64,000 nucleotides of DNA, taken from the NCBI RefSeq assembly GCF_900111245.1, contig NZ_FOGO01000008.1, forward strand, positions 124,001-188,000, written 5' to 3'. Under the pieces are notes generated by a model that saw only the letters and a list, made by a program, of their open reading frames with translations, was not told where the DNA came from and did not search any database. Shown here piece by piece: positions 41,895-51,424 of this stretch (its first letter is position 1; every line of letters begins with the position of its first letter). This stretch comes from Streptomyces qinglanensis. Lineage in GTDB: Bacteria > Actinomycetota > Actinomycetes > Streptomycetales > Streptomycetaceae. The translations under genes and the position numbers were made by a program.

Positions 41895-42690
41895 GGGAAC
41901 CGATGCCGAGGGTCTGACGGTCGGGCAGGTCTCGGCCCGGCTGGGCGTGACGGTACGCGCACTGCACCACTGGGACGAGATCGGTCTGGCCCGCCCGTCG
42001 CTGCGCACGGCTGCCGGATACCGGCTCTACACCGCCAGAGATCTGGAACGCCTGCACCGCATCGTCGTCTACCGCGAGATCGGTCTCGGCCTGGACCGGA
42101 TCCGGGCCGTCCTGGACGACTCGACCGCGGACGTGCCCGGCGCGCTGCGCGCGCAGCGCACCCAGGTGGCGGAACGCATCGCCCGCCTCCAGCGGTTGAG
42201 CGCCGGACTGGACCGGATGATCGACGCCCACGAGAACGGCCTGCTGCTGACCGCCGAGCAGCAGGCCGCGCTCTTCGGCCCGGAGTGGAATCCCGACTGG
42301 ACCGCGCAGGCCCGCAAAGAGTACGGAGACACGGCACAGTGGCGGCAGTTCGCCGAACGCTCGGCCTCGCGCACTCCGGAGGAATGGCAGGCCGTCGCCG
42401 AATCAGTGGCCGACCTCGACCGCGCTCTCGCCGAGGCGATGGACGCCGGGGTGACTCCCGGCACGCCGGAGGCGAGCCACCTCGTCGAACGGCACCGCGA
42501 GGTCTTCGCCTCGTACTTCCCCCTGACCCGGCAGATGCAGGTCTGCCTCGCCCGCAGATACGAGGCCGATCCGGGCTTCGCCGCCCACTACGACGCCCTC
42601 CGCCCCGGCCTCGCCACCTGGTTCCGCCGCATCGTCGACGCCGACGCCCGCGCCCACGGCATCGACCCCGACACGGCGACCTGGGAGTGA
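41878..42690 (+). CDS. MerR-family regulator with TipAS-type ligand domain
   Basis: 270 residues. MerR winged helix LTVGQVSARLGVTVRALHHW, EIGLARPSLRTAAGYRLYTA, coiled-coil dimer helix to residue 115. C-terminal TipAS domain: GPEWNPDWTAQARKEYGDTA, then WFRRIVDADARAHG. In TipA relatives this domain traps thiopeptide antibiotics. It overlaps the VOC gene and surely controls the promoter at 41320-41350. ATG 41878 or 41887 can be the start; the shorter gives 267 residues. Confidence 0.88.
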   Translation: MGSMPEGTDAEGLTVGQVSARLGVTVRALHHWDEIGLARPSLRTAAGYRLYTARDLERLHRIVVYREIGLGLDRIRAVLDDSTADVPGALRAQRTQVAERIARLQRLSAGLDRMIDAHENGLLLTAEQQAALFGPEWNPDWTAQARKEYGDTAQWRQFAERSASRTPEEWQAVAESVADLDRALAEAMDAGVTPGTPEASHLVERHREVFASYFPLTRQMQVCLARRYEADPGFAAHYDALRPGLATWFRRIVDADARAHGIDPDTATWE

Positions 42691-42896
42691 CGCACGAGGG
42701 CCGGGCGACCGTCGCCGAGCCGCGTGACGAACGCCGCCCAGGCGTGCGCCGCGAACACCAACGGTGCCCGCGCCGGATCCTTGCTGTCACGCACCGGAAC
42801 GACGCCGGGGAAGTTGTCCGCCACCTCGACGCAGTTGCCGCCGTCCGGATCGCTGTAGCTGCTTGCACGCCAGCGCGCGTCGCTCAGATCCACCAT
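42588..42896 (-). CDS. DUF397 protein, downstream tandem copy, read-through tail
   Basis: 102 residues. Residues 1-60 are a DUF397 domain (DARWRASSYSDPDGGNCVEV; FPGVVPVRDSKDPARAPLVF) almost identical to the upstream copy in its first 39 codons. The upstream copy stops after ERAWATFIADVGR, but here the frame has no stop and continues with 40 residues that run antisense over the last 103 bp of the MerR gene. So the tail is probably acquired, not functional. DUF397 proteins partner XRE regulators of the type upstream. Confidence 0.72.
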   Translation of the reverse strand: MVDLSDARWRASSYSDPDGGNCVEVADNFPGVVPVRDSKDPARAPLVFAAHAWAAFVTRLGDGRPALVRHSQVAVSGSMPWARASASTMRRNQVARPGRRAS

Positions 42897-43086
42897 GTCA
42901 GCGCCCCACGTCGGCGATGAACGTCGCCCAAGCACGCTCCGGGAACACCAGCGGCGCACGATCGATGTCCTTGCTGTCACGCACCGGAACGACGCCCGGG
43001 AAGCCGTCCGCCACCTCGACGCAGTTGCCGCCGTCCGGATTGCTGTAGCTGCTTGCACGCCAGCGCGCGTCGCTCAGATCGACCAT
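42778..43086. repeat. Tandem duplication inside DUF397 genes, period 190 bp
   Basis: 42778-42896 and 42968-43086 match at about 114 of 119 positions, while the 3' thirds of the two genes are far less alike. The pattern fits duplication followed by homogenisation of the 5' half. Confidence 0.9.
42898..43086 (-). CDS. DUF397 protein, upstream tandem copy
   Basis: 62 residues, the standard DUF397 length: DARWRASSYSNPDGGNCVEV, FPGVVPVRDSKD, ending TFIADVGR. Small acidic partner protein of XRE/DUF5753 regulators, as in the bldB-like and WhiJ-like systems of Streptomyces. Its start lies inside the 3' end of the XRE regulator gene (110-bp overlap in another frame). The stop is one base before the next copy's ATG. 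Confidence 0.88.
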   Translation of the reverse strand: MVDLSDARWRASSYSNPDGGNCVEVADGFPGVVPVRDSKDIDRAPLVFPERAWATFIADVGR

Positions 43087-43903
43087 GCTCGTAGCCTTCC
43101 GCTGCTTGGGCGATCATCTGCGCAGACATCGGCTCAGGTAGCGACGCCGCACGCAGTTGATCGTAGACATGATTGAACCTGTCCACGTCTTCGGGCTCTT
43201 CAAACAATTGTCCGTGATTGGCGCCCTCCGCATAGGCCACTTCTGTCCCATCGGGCATGGTCAACAGGGTGAGTGATCCCCCTTGCATCGGATGCGCACC
43301 TGAGACGAACGGGAGCACTTGGATCGCCTGTCCTTCGCATGCTCGCCGGACGCGGTCCAGTTGCTTGTGCATCGTCAGGTCACCACCTACTCGACGAGCA
43401 AGAACCGCCTCATCGAGCACTGCACAGTGTGTGGGGGCGTCAGGCCCCTGAAGTCGTTCCTGTCGCGCCATCCGCAACGAGACGCGCTCCTCAAGCACCT
43501 GGGTACTTGTCACGCCCTTTCCGACCCGCAAAACCTCCCGCGCGTACGCCTCGGTCTGGAGAAGTCCCGGCACGGCTTGCGAGGCGTACTCCCGGATGAG
43601 TACCGCCCTGGCGGCGAGCTCCATGAACCTGCGTGCCCAGTCCGGAAAGCTCTCCCGGTACACGTGCGGCCACAGGTCGACCAGCAGGCCGCCCGCCTCC
43701 AGGGCATCGTCCAGGGCGCGGGTCAGCTCCGCGGTGGGGCGGGCTCCGGAGGCGCATTCCAGTTGGGCGACCCGGCCGGGGCTGACGAACACCCGGGCGG
43801 CGAGGTCCCGCTGGGTCCAGCCGCGCCGTTCTCTGAGCCGTTTGAGGTGGACACCGTAGAGGGCCGCCATGCTCGATGACGGGTCGAGTGGAGTTTTGGC
43901 CAT
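42977..43903 (-). CDS. XRE-family regulator with DUF5753 domain
   Basis: 308 residues. HTH at residues 15-70 (HLKRLRERRGWTQRDLAARV, FVSPGRVAQLECASG), then a DUF5753 domain (FMELAARAVLIREYASQAVP; GLLQTEAYAREVLRVGKG; AVLDEAVLARRVGG). The C-terminus runs on past the usual EGYEHGRSE end into Arg-rich sequence coded by the DUF397 gene in another frame. Forms a regulator-partner pair with DUF397 proteins; such pairs control development and secondary metabolism in Streptomyces. Confidence 0.85.
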   Translation of the reverse strand: MAKTPLDPSSSMAALYGVHLKRLRERRGWTQRDLAARVFVSPGRVAQLECASGARPTAELTRALDDALEAGGLLVDLWPHVYRESFPDWARRFMELAARAVLIREYASQAVPGLLQTEAYAREVLRVGKGVTSTQVLEERVSLRMARQERLQGPDAPTHCAVLDEAVLARRVGGDLTMHKQLDRVRRACEGQAIQVLPFVSGAHPMQGGSLTLLTMPDGTEVAYAEGANHGQLFEEPEDVDRFNHVYDQLRAASLPEPMSAQMIAQAAEGYEHGRSERRALACKQLQQSGRRQLRRGGGRLPGRRSGA

Positions 43904-44018
43904 GGGCTCACCCCGGCTGGCTATTACGGAACGAGTAAAGCTGTCGGTGCTGTTGAGACTACGTCGCGTCACGCACTCTTGTTGCTGTGAGCCGGAAATT
44001 CCAGCGCGAGGACGATTC

Positions 44019-44219
44019 ATGAACGACGGGCCGCAGGTGCCTGACTGCCAGGACTGTGCATGGTTCCGCACGATGATCAGGCGGGCGGCGTGGGACCCGC
44101 AGCCGCGTGCCGATCTGGAGGCGCTGTTCGCAGCGCATCTGCGCCGCAAACACGGAAGCGGCGACGGCGGCGGCAGCGGGGGCGAGATGGGCGACGGGCC
44201 CGGGCTGCGGAGCGTGTGA
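44019..44219 (+). CDS. Small CxxC protein
   Basis: 66 residues with DCQDCAWFRTMIRRAAWDPQ near the start and a His in AAHLRRKHG. The CxxC plus His set could be a small zinc or redox site. Divergent from the XRE regulator and coupled by GTGA to the next gene. Function unknown. Confidence 0.6.
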   Translation: MNDGPQVPDCQDCAWFRTMIRRAAWDPQPRADLEALFAAHLRRKHGSGDGGGSGGEMGDGPGLRSV

Positions 44220-44413
44220 CCGTGTGGGCCGAGGGCGACAGGGTGCGGGACGCGAAGACGGGCAAGCCGGGGACGGTGGTGCAGGTGACCGGCCCGGCGC
44301 CGTTCATCTACCGGGTGCTGGTGGAGGAGGACGACACCGGCGGGCCGCCCATCATGATCTACCGGTACGGCGACCAGTTGCGCCGGGCTCCGGTGCGGAC
44401 CGGGCCCGCCTGA
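44216..44413 (+). CDS. Small SH3/KOW-like beta-barrel protein
   Basis: 65 residues: VWAEGDRVRDAKTGKPGTVV, FIYRVLVEEDDTGGPPIMIY, resembling the short KOW-like barrels that appear beside XRE regulators in Streptomyces. GTG overlaps the upstream stop. Function unknown. Confidence 0.6.
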   Translation: MTVWAEGDRVRDAKTGKPGTVVQVTGPAPFIYRVLVEEDDTGGPPIMIYRYGDQLRRAPVRTGPA

Positions 44414-44450
44414 CGGCGGTCCGCGACGGGCGCGCCCCTGGACGGGGAGC

Positions 44451-46763
44451 TCAGGACTTCTTCGGGGCTGCCGCGTGGGTGAGGTCGTCCAGTGCGTCGG
44501 TGAGGAGTTCGGCCGTGCGCAGGGCCACCGGCGGCGGCTGGTCGGCCTCCTCCCACCAGCGGGCCAGGGCCTGGTGGACGCGCTTCCACTCCAGGGGTTC
44601 GCTCTCCCGGACGGCGGTGACGGCGGCGGACATGTCGGTGGCGACCGCCGCGGAGAAGTCGGCGGCGGCGCCGTCGGGGCGGGCGTCCGGGCCGGGGAGG
44701 TGGGCCTCCAGCAGCATGCAGGCGCGGCCCATGGTGACCAGTGCGGACTGGGCGTCGCTGGCGGAGCGGCGGGAGAGGCGGCCGCGGTGGCGGACGGGTT
44801 CGGCCTCGGCGCGGCTGAGGGTCTGCTCCCAGTCCTGCCGGGCCGCCCGGGTGTCCAGCAGCGCTTCGCGCACTTGGCGGGGGGCGTGTGCGGCGGGCTG
44901 TGCGAAGGCGTCGAGCACGGCGATGGCGTACCGGCCGGTGGCGGCCAGCCAGTCGGCGAGCCGGTCGCGCAGCAGCGGGGTGTGCCAGGCGGGGAAGAGC
45001 GCGTAGCTGAGCATGGCGAGCAGCCCGCCGAGCGCGGTGAGTCCGGCGCGCTCGTAGGCGGTCTGGTACCAGTCGGTGCCCAGGATGCCGAGCAGGAAGA
45101 TCACGTAGGCGCCGGTGCAGACGGAGGCGATGACGTATCCGGTGCTCAGCAGCAGGTAGAGGAAGCCGACGCTGAGCACGGCGAGCCCGGCGCTGAGGTA
45201 GGGGCCGGGTCCGGCCAGCGCCATCACGGTGCCCGCGATGGCGACGCCGACGAAGGTGCCCACGGCACGGCCGATGCCGCGTTCGTAGGTGCGGGAGAAG
45301 TCCGGTCGCAGCACCATGACGGCGGTCAGCGGCACCCAGTAGCCGTGTGCGGGCGGCAGGGCTCTGCCGATCAGGAAGCCGACCGAGACGACGGCGCTGA
45401 CGCGCAGCGCGTGCCGCAGGATCAGTGACTTCCAGTGGAATTCGCGGCGCAGGGCGCGCAGCGCGACCGGCACCAGCCCGGCGAGGGTGGGCATGTGCAG
45501 ATGGCGGTGGCGGGCGAGCGCGTGCCCGGCGGCGGGGGTGTGCTTGCCGCCGGCGGCCTTGCGGCGGGCGTTCTCGGACTCCCGGGCCTCGGCCTCCTCG
45601 GCGGCCACCTCGTCCGGGTCGGGGCCGTAGGGGCCGTCCAGGCTGGCGTCCGCTTCGGGGTGCTGGTCGGGGAAGCCGCGGCGGCGGCCCTCGCGGTCGG
45701 CCACGTGCCAGGTGACCCGGGCCAGCACCCCGCCGCGGGTGACCTCCACGGGCTCCTGGGCCGCCTCCACCGCGTCGTCGGTGAGGGCGATGAGGCGCAG
45801 GGCAGCGCGTCGTGCGGGGCCGCTGAGGACGGGGCCGCTCTTGGGCACCTGGAGGACGTCCAGGGCCTGGTCGGGCAGCCGGACGCGTTCGCCGCGCCGG
45901 ATGGCGCGCGCGGAGGCGTCCAGTACGGTCGCGGCGGCGGCCAGGAGTTCGCGTACTCGGTCCCGTTCGGGCCCCACCATCGGGGCGCCGCCGACCACCG
46001 GGTCGGCGAGGGAGGCCAGCACGGGGCGGAAGCGTTCGGCCATGGCCCGGTAGCCGTGCAACTGGCGCGGTCTGCGGCGGGCCTGCCGCGGGGTGACGGC
46101 GGCAGCGGTGCGGGCCTGGATGAGCGGTTCGGGGTCGAAGGGCGCCATCGGGTCGTGGCGGAGCCGCCGTGCGTAGTCGGCTACGGCGGCCAGCGCGTCG
46201 GCGAGGGTGTCGCGGTGTGCGCCCCAGGGCCGTACGGGGAACAGCACGATGAGTCCGGCCTGCACCACGCCGCCCATGGCGATGAGCGCGGCGTGGTTGA
46301 GCGCGCCCAGGGTGCTGGTGGGCAGGTGGACGGTGATCAGCATCACGGAGATGTTGAAGGCGGCCACCACGCCGGAGGTGGGGCCCACGCCCCAGGCCAT
46401 CCCGGCCAGGAAGGCCCACAGTGCCAGCAGCAGCACGAACGCCCAGGGCATGCCGATCAGCAGATAGCCGAGGAAGGTGGAGACGGCCAGGCCGGTCGAG
46501 GCCGCCAGCGCCAGTACGGGCCGGGGCCGCCAGCTCCGCTGGAAGGTGGCGATGCCGGAGGCGAAGGCGCCGAACGCGCTGGAGACGGCCAGTTGCGGGG
46601 TGCCGATCAGCAGCGCCAGTCCGACCACCAGTCCGACGCCGCACGCGCCGCGCACCGCGGTCAGCGGTGTCAGCGAGGCGCGCTCCACGCTGAGTCCGGA
46701 GCGCGCGGTGTCCTTCAGCGCCCGGAGCCAGTGCAGTGGTGCGGCCTTCAAGTACCCGAGCAT
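44451..46763 (-). CDS. FUSC-family membrane transporter
   Basis: 770 residues. N-terminal TM block of six helices (GACGVGLVVGLALLIGTPQL; VLALAASTGLAVSTFLGYLL; ALWAFLAGMAWGVGPTSGVV), a cytoplasmic region with Arg/Lys and an Ala-rich linker, and a second TM block (VVSVGFLIGRALPPAHGYWV; DFSRTYERGIGRAVGTFVGV). The second block carries the FUSC motif, WVPLTAVMVLRPDFSRTYER. Related to AaeB/YccS aromatic acid exporters. Substrate unknown; convergent to the KOW gene. Confidence 0.88.
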   Translation of the reverse strand: MLGYLKAAPLHWLRALKDTARSGLSVERASLTPLTAVRGACGVGLVVGLALLIGTPQLAVSSAFGAFASGIATFQRSWRPRPVLALAASTGLAVSTFLGYLLIGMPWAFVLLLALWAFLAGMAWGVGPTSGVVAAFNISVMLITVHLPTSTLGALNHAALIAMGGVVQAGLIVLFPVRPWGAHRDTLADALAAVADYARRLRHDPMAPFDPEPLIQARTAAAVTPRQARRRPRQLHGYRAMAERFRPVLASLADPVVGGAPMVGPERDRVRELLAAAATVLDASARAIRRGERVRLPDQALDVLQVPKSGPVLSGPARRAALRLIALTDDAVEAAQEPVEVTRGGVLARVTWHVADREGRRRGFPDQHPEADASLDGPYGPDPDEVAAEEAEARESENARRKAAGGKHTPAAGHALARHRHLHMPTLAGLVPVALRALRREFHWKSLILRHALRVSAVVSVGFLIGRALPPAHGYWVPLTAVMVLRPDFSRTYERGIGRAVGTFVGVAIAGTVMALAGPGPYLSAGLAVLSVGFLYLLLSTGYVIASVCTGAYVIFLLGILGTDWYQTAYERAGLTALGGLLAMLSYALFPAWHTPLLRDRLADWLAATGRYAIAVLDAFAQPAAHAPRQVREALLDTRAARQDWEQTLSRAEAEPVRHRGRLSRRSASDAQSALVTMGRACMLLEAHLPGPDARPDGAAADFSAAVATDMSAAVTAVRESEPLEWKRVHQALARWWEEADQPPPVALRTAELLTDALDDLTHAAAPKKS

Positions 46764-46844
46764 GCGATCGACCCTACCGAAGGCGAACGTCCTGGTGACG
46801 CAGCCGGACGGGGCGGGAAGCCCGCCCGCGGCGCTGCGGTGCCG

Positions 46845-46872
46845 GGTCCGGCCGCCGGGCGGCGGCCGGACC
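46845..46872. terminator. 12-bp hairpin terminator of the iol operon
   Basis: Arms GGTCCGGCCGCC (46845-46856) and its exact complement (46861-46872) around GGGC, downstream of the mmsA stop on the minus strand. Confidence 0.6.
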
Positions 46873-46981
46873 GGTGTCCGCGGGCTCCCGCCGGTGCGGC
46901 GGGGGTGTGGACTGTGCGGGCTGTGTGGACTCCCGGGGCGTCAGCGGTCGCCCGAGGGCCCAGCGGTCGCCCGGGGAGGCG

Positions 46982-48478
<1,497 letters not shown>

Positions 48479-48557
48479 GGGGACGGGACCTTTCGTGGTG
48501 CGGGTGAGGGAGCAGGGGCGCGGGTGCCGCGGCGCGGCCACCGGTGCCGACGCGCGG

Positions 48558-50480
48558 TCACAGATACCGCCTCCGGTCGGCGCGTTGCCGTTCGTACTCC
48601 GCGCGGGCCCGGCGCGCGGCCGGACGCTGCGAGGTCTCGGCGACGGCGACGTCCCACCACGCCTGCGGCCCGGGGGCGGGGACGGCCGGGTCGGGGTCGG
48701 TCTCGACGTGGACGCAGGTGGGCCGGTCGGAGGCGCGCGCCGCGGCCAGCGCCTCGCGGAGCTGGTCGCAGGTGGCGGCCCGGTGCACCACCATGCCGAG
48801 CGAGGCGGCGTTGGCGGCCAGGTCCACGGGGAGCGGCGCGCCGGTGTAGCCGCCGTCCTCGTCCCGGAACCGGTAGGCGGTGCCGAAGCGTTCGCCGCCG
48901 GTCTGCTCGGACAGGCCGCCGATGGAGGCGTAGCCGTGGTTCTGCACCAGGACGACGTTGATGTCGATGCCCTCCTGGACCGCGGTGACGATCTCGGTGG
49001 GCAGCATCAGATACGTGCCGTCGCCCACCAGCGCCCACACCGGGCGGTCCGGTGCCGCCAGCCGGACGCCGATCGCCGCGGGGATCTCGTAGCCCATGCA
49101 GGAGAAGCCGTACTCGACGTGGTACTGGCGCGGGGAGCGGGCCCGCCACAGCTTGTGCAGATCCCCGGGCATCGATCCGGCGGCGTTGATGACGACGTCC
49201 TCGTCCCCGACGACGGAGTCCAGGGCGCCGAGCACCTGGGTCTGCGAGGGCCGGGCCGACGCGCCCGGCGGATGCGGCGCGAACGCCTCGGTGACGGTGC
49301 GCTCCCACGCCTGCCTGCCGCGCCCGTACTCGGCCTCGTAGTCGGGCGAGACCCGGTGCCCGCGCAGTGCGCCGGTCAGCGCCTCCAGCGCGGCGCGCGC
49401 GTCGGCGACGACGGCGGTCGCGCCGAGCTTGTGCCCGTCGAAGGCCGTGATGTTGAGGTTGAGGAAGCGCGCGGTGGACGGGAAGAGGGTGTGGGAGGCG
49501 GTGGTGAAGTCGGTGTACCGGGTGCCGACCCCGATCACCAGGTCGGCGGTGCGGGCCAGTTCGTCGGCGACGGCGGTGCCGGTGTGGCCGACGCCGCCCA
49601 CCTCGCAGGGGTGGTCGTGGGGAGACCTCCCGGCCGAAGGCCGAGGGAGCAGCGAGCCCTTGCCCGCCTGGGTGGCGGCCACCGGGATGCCGGTCACGTC
49701 GGCGAAGGCCCGCAGCGCGTCCTCGGCCTCGCTGTGGTGGACGCCGCCGCCCGCGATCAGCAGCGGCCGCCGGGCAGCGCGGACGGCCTCGGCCGCCGCG
49801 GCGAGCGCCTCGGGTTCGGGGACCGGGCGCGGCACCCGCCAGACGCGCTCGGCGAAGAACTCCTCGGGCCAGTCGTACGCCTCGGTCTGCACGTCCTGCG
49901 GCAGCGCGAGGGTCACGGCGCCGGTCTCGGCGGAGTCGGTGAGCACCCGCATGGCCTGGAGCGCGGCCGGGATCAGCGCCTCGGGGCGCAGCACCCGGTC
50001 GAAGTAGCGGGAGACGGGGCGCAGCACGTCGTTGACCGAGACGTCGCCCGCGTACGGCACCTCCAACTGCTGGAGGACCGGATCGGGGGCGCGGCCGGCG
50101 AAGACGTCGCCGGGCAGCAGCAGGACGGGCAGCCGGTTGACGGTGGCCAGCGCGGCGCCGGTGGTCAGGTTGGTGGCCCCGGGGCCGATGGAGGTGGTGA
50201 CGGCCTGCGCCGAGAGCCGGTTGCGCTGGCGGGCGAAGCCGACGGCGGCGTGCACCATCGCCTGTTCGTTGCGGCCCTGGTGGAAGGGGAGCGGCGCTTC
50301 TTCCGAGGGCCGGCCCTGCCCGCTCTCCACGAGCGCCTGGCCGAGCCCGGCGACGTTGCCGTGTCCGAAGATGCCCCAGCAGGCGTCGATCAGCCGGTGC
50401 CGCTGCCCGTCACGTTCGGTGTGCTGGACGGCGAGGAAGCGCACGAGGGCCTGTGCGACGGTCAGCCTGACGGTCGTCAT
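48558..50480 (-). CDS. iolD: 3D-trihydroxycyclohexane-1,2-dione acylhydrolase (ThDP-dependent)
   Basis: 640 residues. ThDP enzyme: MVHAAVGFARQRNRLSAQAV, TSIGPGATNLTTGAALATVN, GYEIPAAIGVRLAAPDRPVW, GDGTYLMLPTEIV and VQNHGYASIGGLSEQ. Opens the inositol-derived ring dione. Between TQAGKGSL and DHPCEVGGVG the chain has LPRPSAGRSPH, where relatives have only a short Pro-Trp. The coding DNA there is a hairpin, see the separate repeat. Coupled to iolB by overlap. Confidence 0.93.
   Translation of the reverse strand: MTTVRLTVAQALVRFLAVQHTERDGQRHRLIDACWGIFGHGNVAGLGQALVESGQGRPSEEAPLPFHQGRNEQAMVHAAVGFARQRNRLSAQAVTTSIGPGATNLTTGAALATVNRLPVLLLPGDVFAGRAPDPVLQQLEVPYAGDVSVNDVLRPVSRYFDRVLRPEALIPAALQAMRVLTDSAETGAVTLALPQDVQTEAYDWPEEFFAERVWRVPRPVPEPEALAAAAEAVRAARRPLLIAGGGVHHSEAEDALRAFADVTGIPVAATQAGKGSLLPRPSAGRSPHDHPCEVGGVGHTGTAVADELARTADLVIGVGTRYTDFTTASHTLFPSTARFLNLNITAFDGHKLGATAVVADARAALEALTGALRGHRVSPDYEAEYGRGRQAWERTVTEAFAPHPPGASARPSQTQVLGALDSVVGDEDVVINAAGSMPGDLHKLWRARSPRQYHVEYGFSCMGYEIPAAIGVRLAAPDRPVWALVGDGTYLMLPTEIVTAVQEGIDINVVLVQNHGYASIGGLSEQTGGERFGTAYRFRDEDGGYTGAPLPVDLAANAASLGMVVHRAATCDQLREALAAARASDRPTCVHVETDPDPAVPAPGPQAWWDVAVAETSQRPAARRARAEYERQRADRRRYL
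49622..49649. mobile_element. Short palindromic insert in iolD
   Basis: Inverted sequence CTCC-CGGCC-GAA-GGCCG-AG-GGAG (arms about 9 bp with a 2-base bulge) adds about nine codons in frame. Looks like a small dispersed palindromic repeat of the kind found across Streptomyces genomes; copies elsewhere could not be checked. Confidence 0.5.
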
Positions 50481-51409
50481 CGCTCGCCCTCCTCGTTCTG
50501 CGCAGCACCGCGCGATTCTGCGGAATCCTTCGCTTCATACAGCGGAAGCCTTGGATCCATAGGCGTTTCGCTCCAGGCGCCACGAATCCACGCGTGATCT
50601 GGATGGTCGCAGATAAGCCACGCGCGATCCACCCCCGGGCCCGCCATCACGTTCAGGTAGTACATGTCGTGACCCGGCGCCGCCATCGAGGGCCCGTGCC
50701 AGCCGTCCGGGATGAGCACCGCGTCCCCGCCGCGCACCTCGGCCAGCACGTCGGTGCCCCGGCCGTGGCCGCTGGGGGTCACCCGCTGGTAGCCCAGACC
50801 CTCGGTGGAGCCGTGCGGGGCGATCTCGTAGTAGTAGATCTCCTCCAGTGCGCTCTCCGCTCCGGCCCGCTCCTCGTCGTGCTTGTGCGGCGGGTAGGAG
50901 GACCAGTTGCCGCCCGGGGTGAGGACTTCGACGGCGATGAGCCGGTCGGCCTCGAACACGCCCGCTGCGGCGAAGTTGTTCACCTGCCGCGAGCAGGTGC
51001 CGCTGCCGCGCAGCTCCACGGGCACGTCCTCGGCGGCGCCGTAGCGCACCGGCAGCCGCCGCTCGCAGCGCGCCCCGGTGAGCGCGAACCGGCCGCCCGC
51101 CGCGCTGCTGACCTCCACCTCGGCGTCGCGGGGTACGTAGGCGAAGTCGCTGACGGCGGCGAAGACGCTCTCCCGTCCGCGCAGTTCCAGGGTGTGCCCG
51201 TCGGCCCGCACGGTGCAGCCGCCGCTGAGCGGCAGCACGATCCACTCGCTCGGCCCGGTCGTGAACGAGTGCCCGGCGCCCGGGGCCAGCTCCAGCACCC
51301 GCAGCGACGAGTGGCCCCACCCGGCACTCTCCGGGCTGACGGCGAGCGCGTACGGGCCCGAGGCGGCGCTGCCCGCCCGCAGATGGAAACCCGAGCTGGT
51401 GTCTGTCAT
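50477..51409 (-). CDS. iolB: 5-deoxy-glucuronate isomerase
   Basis: 310 residues, double cupin fold. Metal-binding residues appear in SSYPPHKHDEERAGAESALE and ALEEIYYYEI; VLIPDGWHGPSMAAPGHDMY is the second conserved block. Isomerises 5-deoxyglucuronate to DKG (2-deoxy-5-keto-gluconate). Starts at ATG 51409; its stop overlaps the iolD start (ATGA). Confidence 0.94.
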   Translation of the reverse strand: MTDTSSGFHLRAGSAASGPYALAVSPESAGWGHSSLRVLELAPGAGHSFTTGPSEWIVLPLSGGCTVRADGHTLELRGRESVFAAVSDFAYVPRDAEVEVSSAAGGRFALTGARCERRLPVRYGAAEDVPVELRGSGTCSRQVNNFAAAGVFEADRLIAVEVLTPGGNWSSYPPHKHDEERAGAESALEEIYYYEIAPHGSTEGLGYQRVTPSGHGRGTDVLAEVRGGDAVLIPDGWHGPSMAAPGHDMYYLNVMAGPGVDRAWLICDHPDHAWIRGAWSETPMDPRLPLYEAKDSAESRGAAQNEEGER

Positions 51410-51424
51410 CTCCTGCAGCCCCTT

